Counted from the stretch's first letter, positions 1 through 6,258 are shown. The stretch is DNA of 6,830 nucleotides from Lachnospiraceae bacterium (GCA_017958245.1 JAGDDC010000288.1:1-6830), one strand, 5' to 3'. Numbers and translations: made by a program. The notes: generated by a model from the letters alone, not told the origin.

Positions 1-1
1 C

Positions 2-670
2 ATACAGAGCATCATCGAGCAGATGAAGGTACCCGAGGGCGCCTATGATTTCGAGAAAGAGAAGTCGGTCATCATGATGATCGGCGTGAACGGCGTGGGC
101 AAGACTACAACTGTAGGAAAGATCGCGGGTATCATGAAGGAAGCGGGAAGGCGAGTGATAGTAGCCGCCGCCGACACCTTCAGGGCTGCGGCGATCGAAC
201 AGCTCACGGAGTGGACGAACCGTGCGGGCGTTGAGATCATAGCGCAGAACGAGGGCTCTGACCCCGCCGCAGTGGTCTTTGACGCTTTAAACGCCGCGAA
301 AGCGAGGAACGCGGATATCCTGCTGTGCGATACGGCGGGACGTCTCCACAACAAAAAGAACCTCATGGAGGAGCTCAAAAAGATCGACAGGATCGTGACG
401 AGAGAGGCTCCGGACATGCGCAGGGAGACCTTCGTTGTGCTCGATGCGACCACCGGACAGAACGCGCTCGCGCAGGCCAAGCAGTTCTGCGAGGTTGCCG
501 ACATAACGGGCATCGTCATAACGAAGCTCGACGGCACGGCAAAGGGCGGCATAGCCATCGCCATAAGCAAGGAGCTCGGGATCCCCGTCAAGTTCATAGG
601 CGTGGGTGAACACATAGAAGACCTCCAGAAGTTCGATCCCGAGGCGTTCGTTAGGGCACTCTTCCAATAG
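2..670 (+). CDS. ftsY: Signal recognition particle receptor FtsY, 3' part (5' end outside the window)
   Basis: FtsY is the SRP receptor, an SRP-family GTPase that docks ribosome-nascent chain-SRP complexes at the membrane and delivers them to SecYEG. The frame is open from base 2, and about 222 residues of the C-terminal NG region are visible. The GTPase motifs occur in order: G1 P-loop GVNGVGKTTT (fragment residues 28-37), the SRP-family box AADTFRAAA, G3 DTAGR, G4 TKLDG followed by GTAKGG, and the closing GVGEHIEDLQKFDP. The GVGE-DLQ-F end and the ALDATTGQNA-like segment (here VLDATTGQNAL) favour FtsY over its paralogue Ffh, which would continue into a methionine-rich M domain. Here the protein stops right after the G domain. 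An internal ATG at 23 has no ribosome binding site and lies inside the conserved fold, so it is not the start. No convincing terminator follows, so read-through into recA is possible. Confidence 0.95.
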   Translation: MQSIIEQMKVPEGAYDFEKEKSVIMMIGVNGVGKTTTVGKIAGIMKEAGRRVIVAAADTFRAAAIEQLTEWTNRAGVEIIAQNEGSDPAAVVFDALNAAKARNADILLCDTAGRLHNKKNLMEELKKIDRIVTREAPDMRRETFVVLDATTGQNALAQAKQFCEVADITGIVITKLDGTAKGGIAIAISKELGIPVKFIGVGEHIEDLQKFDPEAFVRALFQ

Positions 671-692
671 CATCCTAAACAAAGGTTTGGGG

Positions 693-721
693 TTGACACG
701 CGCGCCGGATATACATATAAT
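693..721 (+). promoter_or_regulatory. Upstream recA promoter P1 (perfect sigma-70/sigma-A consensus)
   Basis: A -35 hexamer TTGACA at 693-698 and a -10 hexamer TATAAT at 716-721 are separated by exactly 17 bases, a 12/12 match to the housekeeping consensus. The predicted start is near 727-729. No LexA-like box overlaps it, but transcripts from it would cross both LexA boxes downstream. Seen in the sequence; activity is inferred. Confidence 0.75.
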
Positions 722-752
722 TTTTTCGTACGGATCAAACGGAATAAAATTG

Positions 753-781
753 TTGACAAAAGCGAACATTTGTTTTATAGT
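753..781 (+). promoter_or_regulatory. recA: Proximal recA promoter P2, overlapped by LexA boxes
   Basis: TTGACA at 753-758 and TATAGT at 776-781, with a 17-base spacer, match 11 of 12 consensus positions. The predicted start is near 788, giving a leader of about 56 bases before the recA ATG. One LexA-like box fills the spacer and touches the -10, and a better one covers the start point. This is a typical layout for SOS repression by blocking RNA polymerase binding. It lies exactly 60 bases downstream of the equivalent positions of P1. Confidence 0.85.
763..776 (+). promoter_or_regulatory. LexA (SOS) box 1, degenerate
   Basis: CGAACATTTGTTTT matches the Firmicute LexA (DinR) consensus CGAAC-RNRY-GTTYG at all but two defined positions: the third spacer base and the last base. 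It lies between the -35 and -10 hexamers of P2. Its centre is 25 bases from that of the second box, so the two dimers would not sit on exactly the same helical face. Confidence 0.65.
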
Positions 782-787
782 AATAAT

Positions 788-801
788 CGAACAAAGGTTC
801 G
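788..801 (+). promoter_or_regulatory. LexA (SOS) box 2
   Basis: CGAACAAAGGTTCG is a perfect inverted repeat of 5-base arms (CGAAC/GTTCG) around a 4-base spacer, with one mismatch to the Firmicute LexA consensus (the last spacer base). It covers the predicted P2 start point. Together with box 1 it indicates SOS control of recA-recX: RecA filaments on single-stranded DNA stimulate LexA self-cleavage, which in turn de-represses recA. Confidence 0.85.
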
Positions 802-833
802 CTTTGTGTGTTTACCGATCATTTTAACGAAAC

Positions 834-841
834 GGAGAAGG
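834..841 (+). promoter_or_regulatory. Ribosome binding site fixing the recA start
   Basis: GGAGAAGG lies 6 bases (counted from GGAG) before ATG 844. It decides against an in-frame GTG at 808 that would add 12 residues absent from known RecA proteins and has no Shine-Dalgarno sequence. Confidence 0.8.
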
Positions 842-843
842 AT

Positions 844-1872
844 ATGGCAAAAGAAGAAAAGATCAAAGCATTGGAATCTGCCCTCGCGCAGATAGAGAAA
901 GCATACGGGAAAGGCTCTGTCATGAAGCTCGGAGACAAGAGCGCACACATGAACATAGAGACCATCCCCACGGGATCGCTCAGCCTCGACATAGCGCTCG
1001 GGCTCGGCGGAGTTCCCAAGGGCAGGATCATAGAGATATACGGACCCGAGTCGAGCGGCAAGACCACGGTCGCCCTTCACATGGTGGCCGAGGTTCAGAA
1101 GCGCGGCGGCATAGCGGGCTTCATAGACGCGGAGCACGCTTTGGACCCTGTTTACGCGAAGAACATAGGAGTTGACATAGACAACCTCTACATATCACAG
1201 CCCGACAACGGAGAGCAGGCGCTCGAGATCACGGAGACCATGGTCAGGTCCGGAGCGGTCGACATCATCATAGTCGACTCTTTGGCAGCGCTCGTTCCGA
1301 AGGCCGAGATCGACGGCGACATGGGTGACTCACACGTGGGACTCCAGGCAAGGCTCATGTCTCAGGCGCTCAGGAAGCTCACCGCGGTCATCAGCAAGTC
1401 GAACTGTATAGTGGTCTTCATCAACCAGCTGCGTGAGAAGGTCGGAGTCATGTTCGGCAACCCCGAGACGACGACAGGCGGACGTGCGCTCAAGTTCTAC
1501 TCGTCCATCAGACTCGACGTGAGGCGCATAGAGTCCCTCAAGGTCGGTGGTGAGGTAGTCGGCAACAGGACAAGGATCAAGGTCGTAAAGAACAAGATAG
1601 CTCCTCCCTTCAAGGAGGCGGAGTTCGACATCATGTTCGGACAGGGCATATCGAAGGAAGGCGACGTACTGGATCTCGCGGTCGCTGCCAACATCATCGT
1701 AAAGAGCGGCGCCTGGTTCTCATACAACGACGCAAAGATCGGCCAGGGACGTGAGAACACCAAGGTCTATCTGAAGGAGAACCCCGAGATCATGAAACAG
1801 GTCGAGGAGCAGGTTCGCGAGAAGTTCCTGCCTGAGGTTGAGAACAGCACGGAGAGCGAAGAGGACGTATGA
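844..1872 (+). CDS. recA: Recombinase RecA
   Basis: RecA is the ATP-dependent strand-exchange protein. It forms filaments on single-stranded DNA for homologous recombination and acts as co-protease for LexA cleavage. The product has 342 residues, within the usual bacterial range (about 340-355), and is complete. Visible landmarks are Walker [10 protein letters not shown] (67-75), the catalytic glutamate in [10 protein letters not shown] (E97), Walker [11 protein letters not shown] (D145), and the L2 DNA-binding loop beginning at the conserved NQLREK (194-199, containing Q195) and running through the TTTGG region. [13 protein letters not shown] follows, and a short acidic tail ends the protein. 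The start at 844 gives the standard [15 protein letters not shown] N-terminus and has a good ribosome binding site. recX begins inside its stop codon. Expression is probably LexA-controlled from P2, with a possible basal contribution from P1. Identification is certain from the motifs. Confidence 0.99.
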   Translation: MAKEEKIKALESALAQIEKAYGKGSVMKLGDKSAHMNIETIPTGSLSLDIALGLGGVPKGRIIEIYGPESSGKTTVALHMVAEVQKRGGIAGFIDAEHALDPVYAKNIGVDIDNLYISQPDNGEQALEITETMVRSGAVDIIIVDSLAALVPKAEIDGDMGDSHVGLQARLMSQALRKLTAVISKSNCIVVFINQLREKVGVMFGNPETTTGGRALKFYSSIRLDVRRIESLKVGGEVVGNRTRIKVVKNKIAPPFKEAEFDIMFGQGISKEGDVLDLAVAANIIVKSGAWFSYNDAKIGQGRENTKVYLKENPEIMKQVEEQVREKFLPEVENSTESEEDV

Positions 1873-2564
1873 TCGTCACCGGTATCGAACAGAAGGGAAA
1901 GAAGAAGTTCAAGGTCTTTATAGATTACGACTTTGCCTTTGAGGCCGGAGCCGACGCACTCACCCTGTACTCGTTAAAAGAGGGGGAGGAGATCGGCGGG
2001 GACGTTCTTGAGACCATAAAGAAGGAGCTCATATATCCCGCCGCGAAGAAGAAGGCTATGGACCTTCTCTTAAAGTCCGACAAGAGCGAAGTTATGCTGA
2101 AGAGAAAGCTCCTCGAGAGCTTCAGCGAGGACGCTGCGCTCGTCGCGCTCGACTACGTGAAGTCTTTCAACTACATAGATGACAGGAGATATGCCAGGGA
2201 GTACTACATATCTCATAAGCGCAGACAGAGCTTTATGCAGATCGAGTATGACCTGAGGCAGAACGGTGTCTCGAAGGAAGACATAGACGCTGCTGTCGGT
2301 GAAGTCGCAGAGGCTGAAGCCGTTGCGGGACGAGAGAGAGTAGACCTGCTTCCGGGAAGCTTTGGGAAGTTTTCGGGGGACTCTTACACCGAGGAACCGG
2401 ATCCTGAGGAGTACAGGCTCTCGGAGGAACTTGAGGCTGCAAGAGCCTTCATCAGGAAAAAGGGATGCGAGGACATCTCAAAGCTTAGTTACGAAGAAAA
2501 GGGCAAGCTTATGGCTGCACTCAGAAGGAAAGGATTTTCTACAGCTGTCATACGAAGACTTTAA
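1869..2564 (+). CDS. recX: RecA regulatory protein RecX
   Basis: RecX binds RecA filaments and modulates (usually inhibits) their extension and activity. The product has 231 residues. After an N-terminal extension (about 1-55), the three-helix repeats of the family are visible. Repeat one (about 59-100) includes [19 protein letters not shown]. Repeat two (about 100-143) carries the hallmark [14 protein letters not shown] and a [13 protein letters not shown] end. Repeat three (about 187-231) ends in [14 protein letters not shown]. The protein has an unusual acidic, proline- and glycine-containing stretch of roughly 35-40 residues (about 150-187) between repeats two and three. The ATG overlaps the recA stop by 4 bases, implying translational coupling and SOS co-induction. 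No other family fits, given the position and the DDxxYA-type motif. Confidence 0.93.
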   Translation: MIVTGIEQKGKKKFKVFIDYDFAFEAGADALTLYSLKEGEEIGGDVLETIKKELIYPAAKKKAMDLLLKSDKSEVMLKRKLLESFSEDAALVALDYVKSFNYIDDRRYAREYYISHKRRQSFMQIEYDLRQNGVSKEDIDAAVGEVAEAEAVAGRERVDLLPGSFGKFSGDSYTEEPDPEEYRLSEELEAARAFIRKKGCEDISKLSYEEKGKLMAALRRKGFSTAVIRRL

Positions 2565-2586
2565 ACAGGTTTTTATAAGATCACAC

Positions 2587-2616
2587 AGTGGCGACCTGCA
2601 GGGCCGCCACTTTTTT
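2587..2616 (+). terminator. Rho-independent terminator after recA-recX
   Basis: A 7-base-pair stem AGTGGCG (2587-2593) pairs with CGCCACT (2605-2611), and six T residues run from 2611 to 2616. The loop holds the 8-base palindrome CCTGCAGG (2595-2602), which could add a small inner CC/GG pairing. It lies 23 bases after the recX stop and separates the SOS unit from the decarboxylase operon. Confidence 0.9.
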
Positions 2617-2652
2617 GCGCTCAATTATTCTTGCTGTTTGCAGTAAAACTTG

Positions 2653-2681
2653 TTGCTTTAAAGTATTTTATCAGTTATAAT
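2653..2681 (+). promoter_or_regulatory. Promoter of the decarboxylase operon
   Basis: A perfect -10 TATAAT (2676-2681) is preceded at 17 bases by a weak -35, TTGCTT (2653-2658, 3 of 6 matches). The predicted start is near 2688, giving a leader of about 49 bases. The region from 2617 to 2736 is AT-rich and contains no gene. The strong -10 with a weak -35 would fit an activator-dependent or otherwise regulated promoter, but that is inference. Confidence 0.65.
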
Positions 2682-2695
2682 GTATGCGGTCAAAA

Positions 2696-2715
2696 TTGGT
2701 TTTAATTAAATCAAA
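2696..2715. promoter_or_regulatory. Possible operator: imperfect 20-base palindrome in the leader
   Basis: Arms 2696-2705 and 2706-2715 match at 8 of 10 positions around a perfect core TTTAATTAAA (2701-2710). The site lies between the predicted start point and the ribosome binding site, where a repressor could act. The sequence is almost all A and T, so a chance palindrome is quite possible and no known regulator consensus is recognised. Confidence 0.25.
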
Positions 2716-2726
2716 ATATTTCATAT

Positions 2727-2731
2727 GGAGG
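2727..2731 (+). promoter_or_regulatory. Ribosome binding site fixing the carboxyltransferase start
   Basis: GGAGG is 5 bases before ATG 2737. An earlier in-frame ATG at 2725 overlaps this site and has none of its own, so 2737 is chosen. Confidence 0.85.
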
Positions 2732-2736
2732 TAGTT

Positions 2737-4191
2737 ATGAGTACTTCAGCAAAATTGTCAGCGAGAGACAGAGTGTTCACCTTGCTTGACGACAACAGTT
2801 TTGTCGAGATCGGTGCTCTTGTGACAAAGAGAAGCACGGATTTCAACTTACAGGCAAAAGAAGCACCCTCTGACGGCGTCATCACCGGTTACGGACTCAT
2901 AAACGGAAGCCCTGTTTATGTGTACAGCCAGGATGTGACGGCTCTCTCGGGATCTATAGGTGAGATGCACGCGAAGAAGATCGTGAATCTCTATGATCTC
3001 GCTCTGAAGACAGGTGCTCCGGTTGTCGGACTGATCGATTGTGCAGGTCTTCGTCTCGAGGAGGCTACAGACGCTCTCGCAGGACTTGGAGACATATACT
3101 ACAGACAGTCTCTTGCATCGGGAGTCATCCCGCAGATCGCTGCAGTATTTGGAAAGTGCGGCGGCGGACTTGCAGTCTCCGCATCGATGTGTGACTTTGT
3201 TTTCGTGGAGAAAGAGAACGGCAAGGTCTTCATCAACACACCCGACGCAGTAGAGGGCAACAACGAGGGTAAGTGCGACACATCGTCCGCTTGCTTCAAG
3301 GCAGAGGCCGGAGTTGTTGACTTTGTGTGCGATGATGAAGTCGGCATGTTAAACGCCGTGAGAGATCTTGTATCAGTCCTTCCTTCCTGCAACGAGGACG
3401 ACGCTCCTCAGGCAGAGTGTGAGGACGACTTAAACCGTCTCGTTCCCGAGTTTGAGAGCGACCTCGACGATATAAGCGCAGGTATCCGCGATATCTCGGA
3501 CGGCGGACTCTTCATCGAGACCAAGGCTGATTTTGCAAAGCAGATGGTAACCGGTTTCATCAAGCTTGACGGCAACACGGTAGGAGTTGTCGCAAACCGC
3601 GAAGCGGTGAAGGATGAGGCAGGCAAGGTTACCGAGAAGTTTGCTCCCGTACTCACTGCCGCTTGCTGCCGTAAGGCAGAGAAGTTCATTTCGTTCTGTG
3701 ACGCATTTGACATCCCGGTACTTTCGATCGTGAACGTAACCGGCTACGGCAACTGCATGCGCAACGAGAAGAACATCGCGCCCATGGCTGCAAAGCTTAC
3801 GTTTACATATGCGAACGCCACAACACCCAAGGTTACGCTCATCACGAAGAAGGCTCTCGGAAGCGCTTACGTTTCGATGGGTTCGAAGAACCTCGGCGCA
3901 GACCTTGTGTTTGCTCTTGAGGGAGCTGAGGTCGGCATGATGGAAGACAAACTCGCAGCTCAGATCGTTTACGCTGACGAGCTCAAGGATGCAGCCGATC
4001 ACGCAAAGGCTCTCGAGGAGAAGGCAGCTCTCTATGCCGAGCAGAAGCTCAAGGCTTCATCGGCTGCAAACCGCGGTTATATCGACAACGTTATCGACCC
4101 GGCTGAGACACGTAAGAACCTTATTTACGCTTTTGAGATGCTCTACTTAAAGAGCGATGAGCGCCCGGTAAAGAAGCACGGTACAGTTTGA
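2737..4191 (+). CDS. Divergent biotin-dependent carboxyltransferase (MmdA / PCC-beta / 12S family)
   Basis: This 484-residue protein has the two crotonase-like halves of the acyl-CoA carboxyltransferase family (methylmalonyl-CoA decarboxylase alpha, propionyl-CoA carboxylase beta, transcarboxylase 12S). These enzymes move CO2 between a CoA thioester and carrier-bound biotin. The N half has SARDRVFTLLDDNSFVEIGAL, then DGVITGYG, GSIGEMHAKKIV (72-83) and ASGVIPQI. The C half has MVTGF (270-274), FCDAFDIPVL and SKNLGAD. The ERPVKKHGTV end resembles MmdA. It starts about 25-30 residues later than characterised relatives. Several family motifs are altered: SGGARIQE is DCAGLRLEE (101-109), CAGGA is CGGGL (141-145), VPGFLPG is VTGYGNC (334-340), KAYGGAY is KALGSAY (372-378), and VMGPxGA near 401 is not recognisable. 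About ten extra residues sit near 290-303. Twelve cysteines are present. It is first in the operon with OadG, a biotin carrier, OadB and OadA. The family is secure; the substrate (methylmalonyl-, malonyl-, glutaconyl-CoA or another) is not known. Confidence 0.88.
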   Translation: MSTSAKLSARDRVFTLLDDNSFVEIGALVTKRSTDFNLQAKEAPSDGVITGYGLINGSPVYVYSQDVTALSGSIGEMHAKKIVNLYDLALKTGAPVVGLIDCAGLRLEEATDALAGLGDIYYRQSLASGVIPQIAAVFGKCGGGLAVSASMCDFVFVEKENGKVFINTPDAVEGNNEGKCDTSSACFKAEAGVVDFVCDDEVGMLNAVRDLVSVLPSCNEDDAPQAECEDDLNRLVPEFESDLDDISAGIRDISDGGLFIETKADFAKQMVTGFIKLDGNTVGVVANREAVKDEAGKVTEKFAPVLTAACCRKAEKFISFCDAFDIPVLSIVNVTGYGNCMRNEKNIAPMAAKLTFTYANATTPKVTLITKKALGSAYVSMGSKNLGADLVFALEGAEVGMMEDKLAAQIVYADELKDAADHAKALEEKAALYAEQKLKASSAANRGYIDNVIDPAETRKNLIYAFEMLYLKSDERPVKKHGTV

Positions 4192-4209
4192 TAGGATAAG
4201 GAGACAGAC

Positions 4210-4581
4210 ATGGATATATTCAATTTAGTCTTTCTTGCCGCTGAGGAGACCGAATCGCTCGGCGATACGATGGCAAGAGCAGGTCTCAATACAGCGATGG
4301 GCATAGGTATCGTTTTCATGGCACTCGCTTTCATTTCTATCGTGATAGCTCTTGAAGGAAAGATATTTAAGTCGATCGACAAGAGAAAAGCGAAAAAGGC
4401 TGAACAGAAAGTCGAGACGAAGCCCGCTGAGAGCGAGCCTGTCACAGAGGTTGTAGACGAAAGTGATGATCTGGAGCTTGTGGCTGTCATAACTGCCGCG
4501 ATCTACGCTTTTTCCGCCGAGGCGGGAGAGGCTGTTCCCGCAGACGGACTTGTTGTAAGGAGCATCAGAAGGAGACAGTGA
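4210..4581 (+). CDS. oadG: Na+-translocating decarboxylase small membrane subunit, OadG/MmdD type
   Basis: This 123-residue protein has the OadG-family architecture. One membrane helix (about 28-50, GIGIVFMALAFISIVIALEG) follows a short N-terminus, then comes a basic segment (KIFKSIDKRKAKKAEQK), a charged Pro/Glu-rich linker (68-88), a conserved ELVAVITAAIYA patch (89-100), and a basic VVRSIRRRQ end. In oxaloacetate and methylmalonyl-CoA decarboxylases this subunit anchors the soluble carboxyltransferase to the membrane pump and stabilises the complex. It contains no histidine or cysteine, unlike the Zn-binding C-terminus described for Klebsiella OadG, so it is closer to MmdD in this respect. 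AAGGAG (4198-4203) lies 6 bases before the ATG, and the upstream gene ends 18 bases before. It is small and of low complexity, so the call leans on context as well as the end motif. Confidence 0.87.
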   Translation: MDIFNLVFLAAEETESLGDTMARAGLNTAMGIGIVFMALAFISIVIALEGKIFKSIDKRKAKKAEQKVETKPAESEPVTEVVDESDDLELVAVITAAIYAFSAEAGEAVPADGLVVRSIRRRQ

Positions 4582-4643
4582 TCCCTTCGCCCTTACGTTA
4601 CAGATAAGATCATCAAGATCAGATGAAACCATAAAACAATCAG

Positions 4644-4679
4644 TGCCGCGAACAGGTCCGCCTGACAAGGCATGCGGCA
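4644..4679 (+). other. Two-tier RNA hairpin just before the biotin carrier gene
   Basis: The outer stem TGCCGC (4644-4649) pairs perfectly with GCGGCA (4674-4679). Inside it CAGG (4653-4656) pairs with CCTG (4661-4664) around a TCCG loop. It ends two bases before the AAAGGA ribosome binding site of the next gene, inside the longest gap within the operon (4582-4692, 111 bases, otherwise featureless). There is no T-run, so it is not a classical terminator. It could be an RNA processing or stability element that adjusts carrier expression. The pairing is seen; the role is inferred. Confidence 0.4.
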
Positions 4680-4680
4680 G

Positions 4681-4686
4681 AAAGGA
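4681..4686 (+). promoter_or_regulatory. Ribosome binding site fixing the biotin carrier start
   Basis: AAAGGA lies 6 bases before ATG 4693. The in-frame ATG at 4672 sits inside the preceding hairpin and would put this site within the coding region, so 4693 is preferred. Confidence 0.75.
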
Positions 4687-4692
4687 AAAAAG

Positions 4693-5064
4693 ATGAAAAA
4701 CTACACGATCACAGTAAACGGCAACACATATGATGTCACAGTTGAAGAGGGCGGCGCAGGCAGCGCAGCTCCCGCAGCGGCTCCTAAGGCTGCAGCAAAG
4801 GCAGCTCCCAAGGCAGCTCCCGCAGCTCCCAAGGCTTCAGGCGCAAAGGGTTCCGTAAAGATCACGGCTCCCATGCCCGGCAAGATCCTCGGACTCAAGG
4901 CAAACGCGGGTGACACTGTCAAGAAGGGACAGGCTATCATCATTCTCGAGGCTATGAAGATGGAGAACGAGATCGTTGCTCCTCAGGACGGAAAGATCGC
5001 AAGCATGGACGTAGCAGTAGGCGCTTCCGTAGAGGCAGGAGATCTTCTCGCTTCCATGGAATAA
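4693..5064 (+). CDS. Free-standing biotin carrier protein (biotin/lipoyl attachment domain)
   Basis: This 123-residue carrier accepts CO2 on biotin at a carboxyltransferase and carries it to the membrane decarboxylase OadB. It matches GcdC/MmdC/transcarboxylase 1.3S. The N-terminal MKNYTITVNGNTYDVTVEE (1-19) is the usual head of these carriers. An Ala/Pro/Lys-rich flexible linker follows (about 21-52). The biotinyl domain covers about 54-123, with the APMPGKI motif (59-65) and the biotinylation motif EAMKM (86-90). The biotinylated lysine should be K89, modified by a biotin protein ligase encoded elsewhere. The domain ends 34 residues after this lysine, as usual for the family. It stands between oadG and oadB, separate from any carboxyltransferase. 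It could be named mmdC, gcdC or oadC-like depending on the substrate of the complex, so no symbol is given. Confidence 0.95.
   Translation: MKNYTITVNGNTYDVTVEEGGAGSAAPAAAPKAAAKAAPKAAPAAPKASGAKGSVKITAPMPGKILGLKANAGDTVKKGQAIIILEAMKMENEIVAPQDGKIASMDVAVGASVEAGDLLASME
4765..4830 (+). repeat. Short in-frame repeats encoding the Ala-Pro linker
   Basis: The 9-base unit GCAGCTCCC (Ala-Ala-Pro) occurs at 4765-4773, 4801-4809, 4813-4821 and 4822-4830, with AAG-GCN (Lys-Ala) units between. Near-identical repeats like these can change in number by slippage and would alter linker length without shifting the frame. Confidence 0.75.
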
Positions 5065-5112
5065 TATTAACCGTTACCCTTTCAGAAACAGTGCTTAGGA
5101 GGAATTATTGTT

Positions 5113-6258
5113 ATGGATTACGTGATCACTACGTTGGGCAATCTTGCAAAACAGACTGCATTTGCCACCCTTACGTGGGGAAACATTCTGATGATACTGA
5201 TCTCCTTCGTATTCCTGTATCTCGCTATAGCGAAGGGCTTTGAGCCCCTTCTCCTCGTTCCCATATCATTCGGCATGCTTCTTGTAAACATGTATCCGGA
5301 TATCATGAAGGAACTCGGCGAGGGCGGTAACGGAGGCGGTCTCCTCAGATATTTCTTTACGCTCGACGAGTGGGGCATCATGCCTTCACTTATATTCTTG
5401 GGCGTCGGCGCATCGACGGACTTCGGTCCCCTGATCGCCAACCCTATAAGCTTCCTTATGGGTGCAGCGGCACAGCTCGGTATCTTCCTTGCTTACCTTA
5501 TGGCAATCCTTCTTGGATTCAACGACAAGGCAGCATCGGCGATCTCCATCATCGGTGGAGCTGACGGCCCTACATCTATCTTCCTCGCAGGAAAGCTCGG
5601 TCAGACAGACCTCATGGGCCCGATCGCGGTCGCAGCGTACTCATACATGTCGCTCGTACCCATCATCCAGCCCCCTATCATGAGACTCATGACGACACAG
5701 AAGGAGAGGACCATCAAGATGAAGCAGCTTCGTCCTGTTTCAAAACTTGAGAAGATCCTGTTCCCTATCATCATCACTGTTGTAGTAGTTCTTATACTTC
5801 CCAGCACGGCTCCCCTCGTTGGTATGCTGATGCTCGGAAACCTCTTCAGAGAGTGCGGTGTTGTAAGACAGCTCACTGAGACTGCAAGCAACGCTCTTAT
5901 GTATATCGTAGTTATCCTTCTCGGTACATCCGTAGGTGCTTCGACAAGTGCTGAGGCTTTCCTCAACGCTACAACACTCAAGATCGTCGCTCTCGGACTC
6001 ATCGCATTTGCGTTCGGTACTTTCGGAGGTATGCTTCTCGGAAAGCTCCTCTGCAAGCTGACGGGAGGAAAGATCAATCCGCTCATCGGTTCGGCCGGAG
6101 TTTCGGCTGTGCCTATGGCAGCGAGAGTATCACAGAAGGTCGGAGCGGAGTACGATCCCTCGAACTTCCTGCTCATGCACGCTATGGGACCCAACGTTGC
6201 GGGTGTTATAGGTACTGCGGTTGCCGCAGGTGTTTTCATGGCGATATTTAATGTCTAA
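5113..6258 (+). CDS. oadB: Na+-translocating decarboxylase beta subunit OadB/GcdB/MmdB
   Basis: OadB is the integral membrane subunit that decarboxylates carboxybiotin and couples this to export of Na+. The product has 381 residues and many hydrophobic segments (for example about 23-41, 112-136, 168-186, 215-236, 288-313 and 362-380). Family signatures are [16 protein letters not shown] (96-111), [10 protein letters not shown] (148-157), [10 protein letters not shown] (174-183), [19 protein letters not shown] (322-340) and [10 protein letters not shown] (356-365). Residues important in Klebsiella OadB appear conserved by motif position: D203 as D151, N373 as N322, G377 as G326, S382 as S331 and R389 as R338, with Y229 probably Y178. 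An active Na+ pump is therefore expected. AGGAGG (5097-5102) precedes the ATG by 10 bases. The gene lies 48 bases after the biotin carrier and 32 before oadA. The sequence alone does not tell which carboxyltransferase it serves. Confidence 0.97.
   Translation: MDYVITTLGNLAKQTAFATLTWGNILMILISFVFLYLAIAKGFEPLLLVPISFGMLLVNMYPDIMKELGEGGNGGGLLRYFFTLDEWGIMPSLIFLGVGASTDFGPLIANPISFLMGAAAQLGIFLAYLMAILLGFNDKAASAISIIGGADGPTSIFLAGKLGQTDLMGPIAVAAYSYMSLVPIIQPPIMRLMTTQKERTIKMKQLRPVSKLEKILFPIIITVVVVLILPSTAPLVGMLMLGNLFRECGVVRQLTETASNALMYIVVILLGTSVGASTSAEAFLNATTLKIVALGLIAFAFGTFGGMLLGKLLCKLTGGKINPLIGSAGVSAVPMAARVSQKVGAEYDPSNFLLMHAMGPNVAGVIGTAVAAGVFMAIFNV

Noticed and set aside
674..690. Possible terminator after ftsY (CCTAAAC / GTTTGG)
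   Set aside because: The stem is only six pairs with a bulge and is followed by GGGTTGACA rather than a T-run.
43..759. Long minus-strand open frame (238 codons) opposite ftsY, and a second one at 287-769
   Set aside because: Both are antisense shadows of ftsY. Their translations show no family motif, have no plausible ribosome binding site, and the ftsY frame carries every GTPase motif.
808..843. GTG start giving RecA 12 extra N-terminal residues
   Set aside because: The added residues are not RecA-like, the GTG has no ribosome binding site, and this stretch is leader RNA downstream of P2 and the LexA boxes.
2595..2602. Eight-base palindrome CCTGCAGG as a separate protein site
   Set aside because: It lies in the loop of the recX terminator and is explained as part of that hairpin; a restriction-site-like palindrome of this size can occur by chance.
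2362..2646. A 94-codon + strand frame overlapping the end of recX and the terminator
   Set aside because: It runs out of frame through recX and straight across the terminator hairpin, with no family resemblance.
3430..4002. Minus-strand open frame of 190 codons opposite the carboxyltransferase gene
   Set aside because: It is antisense to well-supported coding sequence, with no domain and no start signal.
5601..6239. Minus-strand open frame of 212 codons opposite oadB
   Set aside because: It is a shadow of a conserved membrane protein gene with complete family signatures on the + strand. It is rich in Ser/Pro/Arg with no recognisable domain.
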